Below, piece by piece: positions 50,252 to 59,634 of a DNA stretch of 64,000 bases (within the stretch, counting starts at the first letter, position 1; every line of letters begins with the position of its first letter). The stretch is from Embleya scabrispora DSM 41855 (GTDB lineage Bacteria; Actinomycetota; Actinomycetes; Streptomycetales; Streptomycetaceae). The translations under genes and the position numbers were made by a program. The DNA lies in assembly GCF_000372745.1 (NCBI RefSeq), contig NZ_KB889629.1, positions 17,313 to 81,312 of the forward strand. The letters run 5' to 3'. The notes beneath the pieces were generated by a model. The model was not told the origin of the DNA. It did not search any database and saw only the letters and a list, made by a program, of their open reading frames with translations.

Positions 50252-52717
50252 CTAGAGCACGAGGTCCGCGCTCAGCCGCAGGTCCGTCACCGAGCGGCCG
50301 ACGCGCAGCGTGTACGTGCCCGGCGTGGTGGTCCACGCCGCGCCCTGCTCGTCCCAGCGGGCCAGGGTGCGTGCGTCGATCTCCACCGTGGCGGTGACCT
50401 TCGCGCCCGCCGCGGCGTCGATCGCGGCGAACCCGACCAGGCGGATCGGCTCCGGCCGACCCATCAGCGTGCCGTCGGCGGTCTCCAGGTACACCTGCGC
50501 CACTTCGCGGCCCGCCCGCTCGCCGGTGTTGGCCACGGTGATCTCGACGGTCACGCCGCTCGCGTCGCCCTCGACCGCGACCTGCTCGTACGCCCAGGTC
50601 GTGAACCCCAGGCCGTGCCCGAACGGGTACGCGGGTGCCGCGTCGCCCAGCGCCCAGGCGCGGTAGCCGATGTTGCTGGACCGCACCGCGTAGTGGTGCT
50701 CGTCGTTCACCCGGGCGGTGGAGTAGACCGGCACGTCGGCCTCGGCCGCCGGGTAGGTCGTGGGCAGCCGCCCGCCCGGCTCCACCACGCCGGTGAGCAC
50801 GTCGCCCAGCGCCGCGCCGCCCTCCTGGCCGGGCAGCCAGGCCCACAGCACGGCGGCGACCTCGTCCCGCCACGGCATCAGCACGGGCGAACCCGCGTTG
50901 ACCACCACGACGGTCCTGGGGTTGGCCGCCGCGACCCGGCGGACCAACTCGTCGGAGCGGCCCGGCAGGGCGAGGTCCTTGCGGTCGAAGCCCTCGGACT
51001 CGATGTCGTCGGTGGTACCGACCACGACCACCGCGACGTCGGCGGCACGTGCGGCCTCGACCGCGGCCTCCAGTTCGGCCTCCTCGGACCGGCGCGGGTT
51101 CGCCCAGCCCAGACCGAGCGCGGCCATGAGGAACCGCTCGCCCTGGGTGAAGTCGACCCGGATCCGCATCGGCGTGCCGGCTGTCGCCTCGACCTCGATG
51201 CGGGTGGCCTCGGGGCGCATGATCATCTCGATCACGTCGGTGCCCTCGGGGGCGGTCATGTCCACCGTGCGGGTCGTGTCGTCGATGCTCACCTCGAACC
51301 GGCCCGCGCCGCGCACGTCCAGGATGTTGGTCCCGGACACGGTCGGGGTGACGATCGCGCGCAGCCGGATCACCGCGGCCCCGGCCGGAATGTTGTCCGG
51401 CCAGAACATCAGGCTGGAGCCCAGCCGGTGCTCGGAGGAGAGCACGGTGCCCTCGGCGTCGAGGAACTCGGCGCGCAGGCCCGGTTCGCCGCTCTCCGGG
51501 TCGGCGGCCGTGTCCAGGGACAGGTCGGCGAGCGCGCGGTGGGTGAACGCACCCTCGGTCAGCGTCAGTTCGACGTCCTCGCCGAGCGCGGCCCGCAGGC
51601 CCTCGGGGATCGAGACCACGTGCGCGGGGTTCACGTGCGCGCTGCCGCCGCCCTGCGCGGACAGCCGCAGCGCGTTCGGGCCGATCAGCGCGACGCGGGA
51701 GAGCGCCGCGGGATCGAGCGGGAGCGTGCCGTCGTTGCCGAGCAGCACCATCGCCTGCGCGGCGATCGCACGCAGCGTGGCGACGGCGTCCGCGGGCGTG
51801 GTGGTCGTGGCCGGCGTGCGCTCGCCCAATACGCCCACGCGGGCGGCCAGACGCAGGATCCGAACGACCCGCTCGTCGATCAGCGATTCGGCGACCCGAC
51901 CCTCGCGCACGGCCGCGAGCAACGGTTCGCCCCACGCCGGGGTCGGACCGGGCATGGCGATGTCGGTGCCGCCGGCGGCGGCGGCCTCGGTGGAGCGCAC
52001 CGCCATCCAGTCCGAGATCACCACCCCGTCGAAGCCCCACTCGTCCTTGAGCACGCCGTTGACCAGGCGCGAGTTCTCGGTCATGGTCTCGCCGTTGACC
52101 CGGTTGTACGCGCTCATCACGAGCCGGACCCGGCCGGTGCGCACGGCCTCCTCGAACGGCACCAGGTAGACCTCGCGCAGCGAGCGCTCGTCGATCCGCG
52201 AGTCGTAGGACATCCGGTCGTCCTCGGTCTCGTTGCCGACGAAGTGCTTGATCGTGGCACCGACACCGGCGGACTGGACACCCTCGATGAAGGCGGTCGC
52301 GATCCGCGCGGTCAGCAGCGGGTCCTCGGAGTAGCACTCGAAGTGCCGACCGCCCAGCGGGCTGCGGTGCAGGTTCACGGTCGGCGCCAGCAGGACGTGG
52401 ATGTCCTTGTCCCGGGTCTGCGCGCCCATGATGAAGCCGGCCCGGCGGGTGACCTCGGGATCCCAGGCGGCGGCGAGCGCGGTGGGGCTGGGGAACAGCA
52501 GCGAGGTCTCGCGCTCGTCCCACGTGACGCCGCGGACGCCGACCGGGCCGTCCGAGACGCGCAGCTTGCGCAGGCCGATGCCGGGGATCTCGGGAAGCGA
52601 CCAGAAGTCCTCGCCGACGATCAGCGAGAGCTTCTCCTCCAGGGTCAGCCGCGCCAGCAGGTCGCGCAGCTCGTCGTCGCCGGCCTCGTTGCCGGTGGGT
52701 GTGGGGTGGGACGCCAT
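50252..52717 (-). CDS. Glycoside hydrolase family 3 beta-glycosidase with PA14 insert
   Basis: 821 residues from the ATG at 52717 (GGAAGG 6 nt upstream). Domains: GH3 N-terminal barrel (about 15-265) with RHFECYSEDP, ATIKHFVGNE and the nucleophile in VISDW (Asp236); GH3 C-terminal domain interrupted by a PA14-like insert (about 405-540, GLRAEFLDAEGTVLSS ...); and a C-terminal fibronectin-III-like domain. There is no signal peptide, so it acts inside the cell on imported oligosaccharides or glycosides. It is divergent from a TetR gene with a dyad between them. Confidence 0.94.
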   Translation of the reverse strand: MASHPTPTGNEAGDDELRDLLARLTLEEKLSLIVGEDFWSLPEIPGIGLRKLRVSDGPVGVRGVTWDERETSLLFPSPTALAAAWDPEVTRRAGFIMGAQTRDKDIHVLLAPTVNLHRSPLGGRHFECYSEDPLLTARIATAFIEGVQSAGVGATIKHFVGNETEDDRMSYDSRIDERSLREVYLVPFEEAVRTGRVRLVMSAYNRVNGETMTENSRLVNGVLKDEWGFDGVVISDWMAVRSTEAAAAGGTDIAMPGPTPAWGEPLLAAVREGRVAESLIDERVVRILRLAARVGVLGERTPATTTTPADAVATLRAIAAQAMVLLGNDGTLPLDPAALSRVALIGPNALRLSAQGGGSAHVNPAHVVSIPEGLRAALGEDVELTLTEGAFTHRALADLSLDTAADPESGEPGLRAEFLDAEGTVLSSEHRLGSSLMFWPDNIPAGAAVIRLRAIVTPTVSGTNILDVRGAGRFEVSIDDTTRTVDMTAPEGTDVIEMIMRPEATRIEVEATAGTPMRIRVDFTQGERFLMAALGLGWANPRRSEEAELEAAVEAARAADVAVVVVGTTDDIESEGFDRKDLALPGRSDELVRRVAAANPRTVVVVNAGSPVLMPWRDEVAAVLWAWLPGQEGGAALGDVLTGVVEPGGRLPTTYPAAEADVPVYSTARVNDEHHYAVRSSNIGYRAWALGDAAPAYPFGHGLGFTTWAYEQVAVEGDASGVTVEITVANTGERAGREVAQVYLETADGTLMGRPEPIRLVGFAAIDAAAGAKVTATVEIDARTLARWDEQGAAWTTTPGTYTLRVGRSVTDLRLSADLVL

Positions 52718-52809
52718 CGTCTGCCTTCCGCTTGCGTTGCCGATCGACCCGCGGTCCGGGCGACCCGCCGGTCGAGTCGGCCGGAGGATCCGCTCGTACC
52801 GTAACCACA

Positions 52810-52831
52810 AAACCTATTGCACGGTAGCTTT
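52810..52831. promoter_or_regulatory. Imperfect 22-bp dyad in the GH3/TetR divergent region
   Basis: AAA-n-CTA-nn-G / C-nn-TAG-n-TTT centred between 52820 and 52821; 7 of 11 base pairs match. Lies 61 bp before the TetR start and 93 bp before the GH3 start, as an autoregulatory TetR operator would. Confidence 0.45.
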
Positions 52832-52891
52832 GTGATCTCGACGTGACATACATCCGGGCGGGTCACCGTCGGGACACGGCAGGATGACCCC

Positions 52892-53557
52892 ATGGACGCG
52901 CAACCGAAGGACCTCCCCACCAACCCGTCGACCCCGACCCGGACCGCCCGGGCGAGACCGCGCGGGCGTGGTTACGCCTCCGGCGACGCCCGGCGCACCC
53001 GCATCCTCAACATCGCGCTCCAGGAATTCGCCGAGAACGGCTACCGCGGCACCTCGCTGGCCCGGATCGCCGAGCGCGCCGAACTGACCCAGGCGGGCCT
53101 GCTGCACCACTTCCGCAGCAAGCAGGAACTGCTGGTGGCGGTGCTCGACCTGCGCGACCGGATGGACACGGAACATCTGGACCTGGGCGTGCTTCCGCTC
53201 GGCGGCGCGGCGGCCCTGGACAAACTCGCCGAACTGGCCGAGCACAACCGCAACATCCCCGGCCTGGTCCAGCTCTTCACCGTGCTCACCGGCGAGGCGG
53301 TGACCACCGACCACCCCGCGCACGGCTGGGCCCAGGACCGCTACGCGATGCTGCGATCGGGCATCACCGCGTCGCTGGAGGCCGGGCGGGCGTCCGGCGA
53401 ACTGCGCGCGGACATCGATCCGCCCGCGGTCGCGGCGCAGGTCTTCGCGATGATGGACGGCCTGCAGCTGCAATGGCTGCTCGACCCCGAACACGTGGAC
53501 ATGGCAACGCTGTTCCGCGACTACGTGGAGCACCTGCTGCGCCGCATCCGGGCCTGA
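52892..53557 (+). CDS. TetR-family transcriptional regulator
   Basis: 221 residues from the ATG at 52892 (AGGA upstream). The HTH is in TRILNIALQEFAENGYRGTSLARIAERAELTQAGLLHHFRSKQELLVAVL (about residues 35-85). The C-terminal ligand domain includes GLVQLFTVLTGEAVTTDHPAHGWAQDRY, a pattern seen in TetR proteins that regulate sugar or glycosidase genes. It probably represses the divergent GH3 gene and responds to a sugar derivative. Confidence 0.93.
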   Translation: MDAQPKDLPTNPSTPTRTARARPRGRGYASGDARRTRILNIALQEFAENGYRGTSLARIAERAELTQAGLLHHFRSKQELLVAVLDLRDRMDTEHLDLGVLPLGGAAALDKLAELAEHNRNIPGLVQLFTVLTGEAVTTDHPAHGWAQDRYAMLRSGITASLEAGRASGELRADIDPPAVAAQVFAMMDGLQLQWLLDPEHVDMATLFRDYVEHLLRRIRA

Positions 53558-53579
53558 GCCGAGCACGGCCCGAAGCCGG

Positions 53580-54776
53580 CTACGCGTTCGTGCCCTCGCC
53601 CGCGGTCAGCTCGCGCAGCACCGCGCCCAGGTCCCAGTTGGACAGGCTGGCCAGCGCCTCGCGGAAGACGGTGAGCCCGAACAGATCGCCGCGGGCGGTC
53701 ATCCGACCGGTGGCCAGTGCCTCGCGCGGCGCGTGGCGGTCGTTGAGCAGGATCACCCGGCGCGCGGTGTCGTAGTCCATGTGCACCACCAGGTCCGGGC
53801 CCGGCAACAACCCGGGGCGGACCAGTACCCGGCCCTGGAAGACGTCCAGGTGCAGCTCGGCCGGGTCGTCGCGGTCCGGCACGTCGCTCACCACGATGTC
53901 CACGATCGCCGGATGCGGCGTGCGCTTCTCCGGATCCGGCGTGATCAGTCGGCTGAGCCGGGACACCGCCGCGATCCACGCGTCCGACATGAACGGGTGC
54001 CGATCGAGAGTGGGCTCCTCGTCGCCGACCGGCTCCGGCCGACGCCGGGTGGGCTCCGGCTCCTCGCGCAGCACCTTCCCGAGCTCCTCGCCGAGCCGGC
54101 GCGCGGCCGTGCGGCGCATCGCCCGGGCGAGTTCGGCCTCCACCGCGCGCAGCGCCAGCGGTCGCATCCGGCGGATCATCTCCGCCGTCTCGTCCGCGTC
54201 GCCGTCGGCGGGCAACAGGTGCGACTCCATCAACCGGCCGAACCCCTCGGCCACGTGCTCCATCGCCGTCCGCAACATCCGCAGCTGCTCGGTGACCGCC
54301 GCCACCGGCACGCCGGCCGCGTGCAACTCGGCGCCCACCGCCAGCTCGCGCGGGCTGGGTACCCGGAACACGGTCAGCGAGTCGTCCTCGGGTTCGAGCA
54401 GGCCCAACCGCACCGCCGCGGCGAGCGCCACCGGGTCGGACAGGCCGCCGAACATCGCGATCAGCTCGGCCCGGGTCATTCGCTCCGGGCTCTCGTCGCT
54501 CCACGGCCCGCTCGCCTCGGCGACCAGCCCCAGTACTCCGCCGAGACTGCGGCCGCCGTCCCACGCGTCGAGCAGTTCCTTGATGCTCACCAGGCTGTAG
54601 CCGCGCTCCAACAACTGGCCGATCAGCCGGAGCCGGCCCAGATGGCCGTCGTCGTACAGGGACACCCGTCCCTGTCGCCGCGGCCGCGGCAACAGTCCGC
54701 GATCCTGGTACGCCCGTATGTTACGAACGGTCGTGCCCCCCTCGCGGGCGAGGTCCTCGATCCGGTACTCCGCCAA
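53580..54776 (-). CDS. MerR-type regulator fused to an SCP2-like sterol-carrier domain
   Basis: 398 residues. The N-terminus is a MerR winged helix (YRIEDLAREGGTTVRNIRAYQDRGLLPRPRRQGRVSLY, residues 4-42) followed by a helical segment. The middle (about 100-290) is an Arg/Glu-rich helical linker. The last 100 residues look like an SCP2 domain: VVHMDYDTARRVILLNDRHAPREALATGRMTARGDLFGL, matching the (D)-x-(D)-x9-L-x-G-x3-P-x2-A-x3-G-x(3)-GD pattern. A lipid or sterol-like ligand may control DNA binding. It is convergent to the TetR gene. Confidence 0.82.
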   Translation of the reverse strand: MAEYRIEDLAREGGTTVRNIRAYQDRGLLPRPRRQGRVSLYDDGHLGRLRLIGQLLERGYSLVSIKELLDAWDGGRSLGGVLGLVAEASGPWSDESPERMTRAELIAMFGGLSDPVALAAAVRLGLLEPEDDSLTVFRVPSPRELAVGAELHAAGVPVAAVTEQLRMLRTAMEHVAEGFGRLMESHLLPADGDADETAEMIRRMRPLALRAVEAELARAMRRTAARRLGEELGKVLREEPEPTRRRPEPVGDEEPTLDRHPFMSDAWIAAVSRLSRLITPDPEKRTPHPAIVDIVVSDVPDRDDPAELHLDVFQGRVLVRPGLLPGPDLVVHMDYDTARRVILLNDRHAPREALATGRMTARGDLFGLTVFREALASLSNWDLGAVLRELTAGEGTNA

Positions 54777-54952
54777 CCTCGTGCCTCGCGATCCTCGTGC
54801 CCCGTGTCCGCGGCCAACGTAATGCAGATGTGTTCGAGGTTCGATGCGGATGTGTTCCGGGATCGATCACGGGGCGGCTGAAAAGGCGCGGGAAGGCACG
54901 GAAAACGAGCGGCGAGGGCGCGCCGGCCTCCGGATCGGGCGGGCGGCGACCG

Positions 54953-55450
54953 TCAGGGGATCACCACGACCGGCCGCTTGGCATGCTTGACCAGGCGGCA
55001 CGCGACCGAACCGAAGATTCGGCTGGCCAACCCGGTGGATCCGCCGACCACGATCGCGTCGGCGGTGAACTCGCGCGCGACGTCCTCGATCTCGTGGCAG
55101 ATGTCACCCCCGCGCTCGACCAGGATCCACGGCACGTCGCTGAGGTGGTCCGCGCAGGCCAACTCCAAGCCCAAAGCCTCGGAGCGGCTGTCCGGCACGT
55201 CGATGAAGACCGGCGGCTCGCAGCCGGCCCACACGGTGGCCGGAATCCGGTTGGCCACATGCACGATGACCAGCCCGCCGCCGAGCCTGCGCGCCATACC
55301 GGACGCGTAGGCGAGGGCACGTTCGCTGGACTCGGACCCGTCGAAGCCGACGACGACAGGGTGTTGGAACGCGGGGTCGCGCTGATGAGGGGAGTCGGGA
55401 CGGAGCAACGGAGTGCCGTCCGGAAGGTCACTGAACTCGAAAGCAGCCAT
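54953..55450 (-). CDS. Universal stress protein (UspA family), single domain
   Basis: 165 residues from the ATG at 55450; no clear Shine-Dalgarno. A Usp fold from HPVVVGFDGSESSERAL (strand 1 and ATP-binding Asp) to IVVGGSTGLASRIFGSVACRLVKHAKRPVVVIP at the end. The ATP loop is shorter than the usual G-x2-G-x9-G(S/T), as in some actinobacterial copies. It probably binds nucleotide and responds to stress or hypoxia. It has its own promoter in the following gap. Confidence 0.9.
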   Translation of the reverse strand: MAAFEFSDLPDGTPLLRPDSPHQRDPAFQHPVVVGFDGSESSERALAYASGMARRLGGGLVIVHVANRIPATVWAGCEPPVFIDVPDSRSEALGLELACADHLSDVPWILVERGGDICHEIEDVAREFTADAIVVGGSTGLASRIFGSVACRLVKHAKRPVVVIP

Positions 55451-56098
55451 GGGAATCGGGCGTCTTTGCTGTGGAGGGGCGCCTCGGGGCTTCCTGGAAC
55501 CAGATTACTGCGCCGGCCCGCACATTCGAAGTGTCAACCGGGGTTCTCCCGGACAAATACGACACCACGACGCGTGCCGGCCGGGGCTTGGTGCGATCCG
55601 CCGGACCACGCGCGGGGATGGCGCCCCCGACAAAGCCTCGGCGAGACACGCACATTAGCCGGACAACGCCGTGAATGGGGAGACCCGGGCGCCCGTGTGG
55701 GTGATTGCGATCCGGTCGCGGTCGGTTCCCGGCGCTCACCGAGGGCGGTCGGCGGCCCGGTCCGGGACCCGTTCGGGCCGGTGGAGGGCCCGTTCGGGCC
55801 GGCTTCCGGGCCCGTTCGAGGGTGCGCACTGACGCCGCAGGAGGGAACGGGCGTTACCCCGGGCCCCGCCCGAGCGTTGGTCACGACGACACCGTGCGTC
55901 CGGGCGACCGCGTCGAAACGGGCGGCGATCCGCAGGCCGGACGCCGACCCTCCCTCACGCCGACCCGACCCGCGCCGCGGCGCCGACGTCGAACCTGTCT
56001 GACGGCCCGTCACGCGCCGGGCCGTCGGCGGGTTCGACGTACTTCCGGACGCGCGTGCCTGTCGGTGGCCTCGGCTCGTCCGGGGCCGGCCGGCGAGC
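55451..56098. other. Gene-free region with short repeats
   Basis: 648 bp with no supported gene. The frames present are Arg/Gly/Pro-rich. Between 55767 and 55820 the element CCCGTTCG occurs three times (55768, 55789, 55811) with a period of 21-22 bp. The left end should hold the universal stress protein promoter. Confidence 0.5.
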
Positions 56099-57151
56099 TC
56101 ACATGGTCAGCAGCACGCCGCCGTAGGCGGCGCCGGCGATCAGCACCCAGGACGCGAGGCCCAGGAGCAGCGCCCGCCAACCGGTGCGCACCAGCCGGCT
56201 CAGGTCGACCATGCTGCCCAGGCCGAACAGCGCGGCGGCCAACAGCAGGTCCTGCGCGGTGCCCGCGACCTCCAGCACCGAGACCGGCAGCAGACCGGTG
56301 CTGCGCACGGCGACCATGGCCAGGAAGCCGACCACGAACAGCGGCATCAGTGCCGGCCGCCGAGCCCCCGCCGCCCCGGTGTCGCCGGCCCGCGCGGCCC
56401 GACGGCGCAGCGCGTACCCGGTGCCCACCACGATCGGCGCGAGCAACAGCACCCGCATCAGCTTGACCACCACCGCGATGTGCAGCGCGACCGGCCCGGC
56501 CACGCCGCCGGCGGCGACCACCTGGCCGACGTCGTGCACGCTCGCGCCGACCCAGCCGCCGTACCGCACCGCGTCCAGGCCCAGCGGCGCCCGCAGCAGC
56601 GGCAGCGCGACGATCGCCAGGCTCCCGCACAGCGTGACCAGCGCGACGGAGGTGGCCACGTCCTCCTCGTCGCTGTCGCTGACGCCGTTCATCGCCGCCA
56701 CGGCGGAGGCGCCACAGATGGAGAAGCCGGTCGCGATCAGCAGCGGTTGATCACCGGGCAGACCGATCCGGCGACCCAGCCACCGGGTGCCGAAGAAGGT
56801 CAGCACGACCACCGCGATCACCATCGCCACCGGCGCGAAACCGAGCCCGACGATGTCGCCGAGGGCGAGCTTGAGGCCGAGCAGCACCACGCCGGCGCGC
56901 ATCAGCCGCTTGCCCGCGAAGCCCAGTCCCGGCACGGTCGCGGCGGGCAGCGCGCGCACGTTGGCGGCAAGGATGCCCAACGCGACGGCGACCGTGAGCA
57001 TCGGCAGCCCCGGCCAGACGCGATGCGCACCCCAACTCGCCGCCATCGCGAGCGCCGCCGCGAGCAATCCCGGCCACAATCGCGGCTTCGTCGTCTCGGC
57101 GGTGGCCGAAAGTCGCTCGGGGCGGGTGCGGTGCGCGGTGGTCAGGGTCAC
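56099..57151 (-). CDS. YeiH/UPF0324 family putative sulfate exporter
   Basis: 350 residues from a GTG at 57151 with AAGG 8 nt upstream. A longer start at 57211 would leave only 11 bp to the divergent LysR gene, so the shorter form is preferred. About ten transmembrane helices; conserved GFSICGASAVAAMNGV and GASVHDVGQVVAAG motifs identify UPF0324. Members are proposed exporters of sulfate or related anions and are usually under LysR control, as here. Confidence 0.88.
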   Translation of the reverse strand: MTLTTAHRTRPERLSATAETTKPRLWPGLLAAALAMAASWGAHRVWPGLPMLTVAVALGILAANVRALPAATVPGLGFAGKRLMRAGVVLLGLKLALGDIVGLGFAPVAMVIAVVVLTFFGTRWLGRRIGLPGDQPLLIATGFSICGASAVAAMNGVSDSDEEDVATSVALVTLCGSLAIVALPLLRAPLGLDAVRYGGWVGASVHDVGQVVAAGGVAGPVALHIAVVVKLMRVLLLAPIVVGTGYALRRRAARAGDTGAAGARRPALMPLFVVGFLAMVAVRSTGLLPVSVLEVAGTAQDLLLAAALFGLGSMVDLSRLVRTGWRALLLGLASWVLIAGAAYGGVLLTM

Positions 57152-57222
57152 GACCACCACCTTCGGCCCGGCGTGCTCGCTCGGGTAGCGGTCGATTGCC
57201 TGGTAGGTCATAGGGTTTGGCT

Positions 57223-58149
57223 ATGACCTCGCCGGCGCGCCTCTCGGACCGACTGCCCGATCTGTACACGCTCGAACTGCTCGTCGCGGTGACCGAGAGC
57301 GGCAGCCTGGGCAGCGCGGCTCGCCGATTCGGCATCAGTCAGCCCTCGGCCAGCGCGCGGATGCGCACGCTGGAGCGGCGGCTGGGGGTGCGGTTGCTGG
57401 AGCGCAGCACCACGGGCTCGGTGCCCACCGCGGCCGGCCTGGTGATCACCGACTGGGCCCGCGGTGTGCTCGACCAGGCGCACGCGCTCGTGGAGGGGGC
57501 GGCCGCGCTCAAGGCCCGGCAGGAGGACCGGCTGCGGGTCGCGGCGAGCCTGACCGTGGCCGAACATCTGGTGCCCGGGTGGCTGACCGCGCTGCGCGAG
57601 GCGGTGCCCGGGGTGCACGTGGGCCTGCAGGTGACCAACAGCCTGCATGTGATCGAGGCGCTGCGGGCGGGCGAGGCGGACCTGGGCTTCGTCGAGGGGC
57701 CCTGGGTCCCGCGCGACCTGCAGTCGGCGGAGGTGGGCCGGGATCGACTCGTGGTGGTGGTCGCGCCGACCCACCCGTGGGCCCGGCGGCGGCGCCCGAT
57801 CGCCGCGGCCGAGTTGGCCGCGACGCCGCTGTTGCTGCGCGAGGCCGGGTCGGGCACCCGGGAGACGCTGGAGCGGGCGCTGGCCGCCTATGACGGAGTG
57901 GCCGTGCCGGCGCTGGAGTTGGGGGCCACCGCGCCGCTGCGCTCGGCGGCGATCGCCGGGTCCGCGCCCGCGGTGCTGTCCGATCTCGCGGTCCGCGAGG
58001 ACCTGGCCGACGGGCGCCTGGTGGCCGTGCCGATGGCCGATCTGCCCGCACTGGACCGCATTCTGCGGGCGGTCTGGCCGCGTGGCCGGGAGCTGCCCGA
58101 GGCGGCCCTGCACCTGCTGCACGCGGCCCGCAGGCGCCCCGGGGCATGA
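57223..58149 (+). CDS. LysR-family transcriptional regulator
   Basis: 308 residues from the ATG at 57223 (AGGG 7 nt upstream). HTH in YTLELLVAVTESGSLGSAARRFGISQPSASARMRTLERRLGVRLLERS, then a periplasmic-binding-protein-like effector domain. It is divergent from the YeiH transporter, the normal arrangement for regulators of this transporter (compare E. coli YeiE/YeiH). Likely activator of the transporter in response to a small anion. Confidence 0.93.
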   Translation: MTSPARLSDRLPDLYTLELLVAVTESGSLGSAARRFGISQPSASARMRTLERRLGVRLLERSTTGSVPTAAGLVITDWARGVLDQAHALVEGAAALKARQEDRLRVAASLTVAEHLVPGWLTALREAVPGVHVGLQVTNSLHVIEALRAGEADLGFVEGPWVPRDLQSAEVGRDRLVVVVAPTHPWARRRRPIAAAELAATPLLLREAGSGTRETLERALAAYDGVAVPALELGATAPLRSAAIAGSAPAVLSDLAVREDLADGRLVAVPMADLPALDRILRAVWPRGRELPEAALHLLHAARRRPGA

Positions 58150-58182
58150 CAGCGCGGGTAAATGTCGATAAGTTCCGCGATG

Positions 58183-58286
58183 TGACCACCGTCACAAACA
58201 CGCATATCTACATAACGTCACGTAGAGAACACCATGCATAGACAAGGTAAGAGAGAGTAAGTTCCGATCTTGGGTTACGTGAGTGA
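58183..58286. promoter_or_regulatory. adpA upstream region with two TnAC-N4-GTnA dyads
   Basis: The 185-bp gap before adpA is AT-richer than its surroundings. It contains TGAC-CACC-GTCA (58183-58194, flanked by TG and CA to give a 16-bp dyad) and TTAC-GTGA-GTGA (58275-58286). The shared half-site spacing suggests one regulator. The spacing is one base shorter than the BldD consensus, so identity is open. Confidence 0.5.
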
Positions 58287-58334
58287 CGCCTGTGACCTAC
58301 TGGGGCGTGAGGGGTGAAGGGGGCGATCGGGGCC

Positions 58335-59630
58335 ATGAGCAGGATCGACAGCCGTAAGGACCGACGGCGGGGGCGGGCCCGTGTGGTCGATGCCGACCAT
58401 CCGGCCGAGATCACCGCGATCGACGGCGTCGACGCCGTCCCGGTCGGCGACCAGGACGCGGTGGTGATCGTCGCGGCGTCCACCGTGCTGTCCGAGGCCC
58501 CGCCGGAGAACGACTCGATCCAGGGCGACGGCGACCTCACCGACGACATCGACTTCGACGGCGAGTACGACCCCGACGCCGAGAGCGTCCTGGCCCCGGG
58601 GCGCGAGCGCCCGCTGCTCGGTCGGCGTCGCCCGGACACGATCGCGGTGCTGCTGTTCGCGAACTCGCCGATCCTGGAGAGTTCGATCCCGATATCGGTG
58701 TTCGGTGTGGATCGACGCGACGCCGGCGTGCCGAACTACCGATTACTGGTGTGCGCGGCCGAACCCGGACCGCTCCGCACCACCGGCGGCGTCGAACTGA
58801 TCGCGCCGTACGGCCTCGACGCCCTGGCCCGGGCCGGCACCGTGATCGTGCCCGCGTGGCACTCGCCGTCGCGGATGCCACCGCCGCCCGTGCTGGAGGC
58901 GCTGCGCCGGGCCCACCGTGAGGGAGCCCGGATCGTCGGCCTGTGCGGCGGCGCGTTCGTGCTCGCCGCGGCCGGCCTGCTGGACGACCGTCCGGCGACG
59001 ACGCACTGGATGTACGCGCCCGCGCTGGCCAAGCGCTACCCGAAGGTCCGGGTCGACCCCCGTGAGCTGTACGTCGACGACGGTGACATCCTCACCAGCG
59101 CCGGCACCGCGGCCGGCATCGACCTGTGCCTGCACCTGGTCCGCCTCGACCACGGCCCGGACGCGGCCAACGCGCTCGCCCGCCGACTGGTCGTACCGGC
59201 CCACCGGATCGGCGGTCAGGCGCAGTACATGGACCTGACCCTGCCCGAGGAGATCAGCGGCGACCCGCTGGCCACCGTCATCTCGTGGGCGCTGGAGAAC
59301 CTGGCCGAGCGCTTCGACATCGAGCAGTTGGCGACGCGCGCGTACATGAGTCGGCGCACCTTCGACCGGCGCTTTCGCACGCTCACCGGCAGCGCCCCGC
59401 TGCAATGGCTGCTCACCCAGCGGGTGCTCCAGGCCCAGCGGCTGCTGGAGACCACCGATCTCCAGGTCGAGGAGATCGCCCGCCGTTGCGGGTTCCGCTC
59501 GCCGGTCGCACTGCGCGGCCATTTCCGCAAACAACTGGGTGTTCCACCGGCCTCCTACCGGGAGACCTTCCGTACCCGCAGCCCGGAGGAGACCGGGGAC
59601 GAGGAGGTGTGTGCCCGGGCCGTAGGGTGA
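58335..59630 (+). CDS. adpA: AdpA/BldH-type AraC/XylS regulator (GlxA family)
   Basis: 431 residues from the ATG at 58335. The core is typical of Streptomyces AdpA: DJ-1/PfpI-like domain (about 95-275: [71 protein letters not shown]) and AraC HTH (about 315-415: [59 protein letters not shown]). An acidic extension of about 80 residues precedes it, longer than in S. griseus AdpA. Codon 137 is TTA (58743-58745), a bldA-dependent control site. AdpA is the master regulator of development and secondary metabolism. The next gene is orn, the conserved Streptomyces order. Confidence 0.95.
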   Translation: MSRIDSRKDRRRGRARVVDADHPAEITAIDGVDAVPVGDQDAVVIVAASTVLSEAPPENDSIQGDGDLTDDIDFDGEYDPDAESVLAPGRERPLLGRRRPDTIAVLLFANSPILESSIPISVFGVDRRDAGVPNYRLLVCAAEPGPLRTTGGVELIAPYGLDALARAGTVIVPAWHSPSRMPPPPVLEALRRAHREGARIVGLCGGAFVLAAAGLLDDRPATTHWMYAPALAKRYPKVRVDPRELYVDDGDILTSAGTAAGIDLCLHLVRLDHGPDAANALARRLVVPAHRIGGQAQYMDLTLPEEISGDPLATVISWALENLAERFDIEQLATRAYMSRRTFDRRFRTLTGSAPLQWLLTQRVLQAQRLLETTDLQVEEIARRCGFRSPVALRGHFRKQLGVPPASYRETFRTRSPEETGDEEVCARAVG

Positions 59631-59634
59631 CCCT

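Noticed and set aside
50144-52804. 886-residue frame opposite the GH3 gene
   Set aside because: Shadow frame; the minus-strand gene has complete GH3 motifs and a good start.
55534-56013. 159-residue frame with GPNG-type repeats
   Set aside because: The repeat stems from the 21-22-bp DNA repeat; composition and lack of ribosome site argue against coding.
58183-58286. BldD boxes upstream of adpA
   Set aside because: Half-site spacing is 4 instead of 5 bases in both dyads, so they were reported as unassigned dyads.
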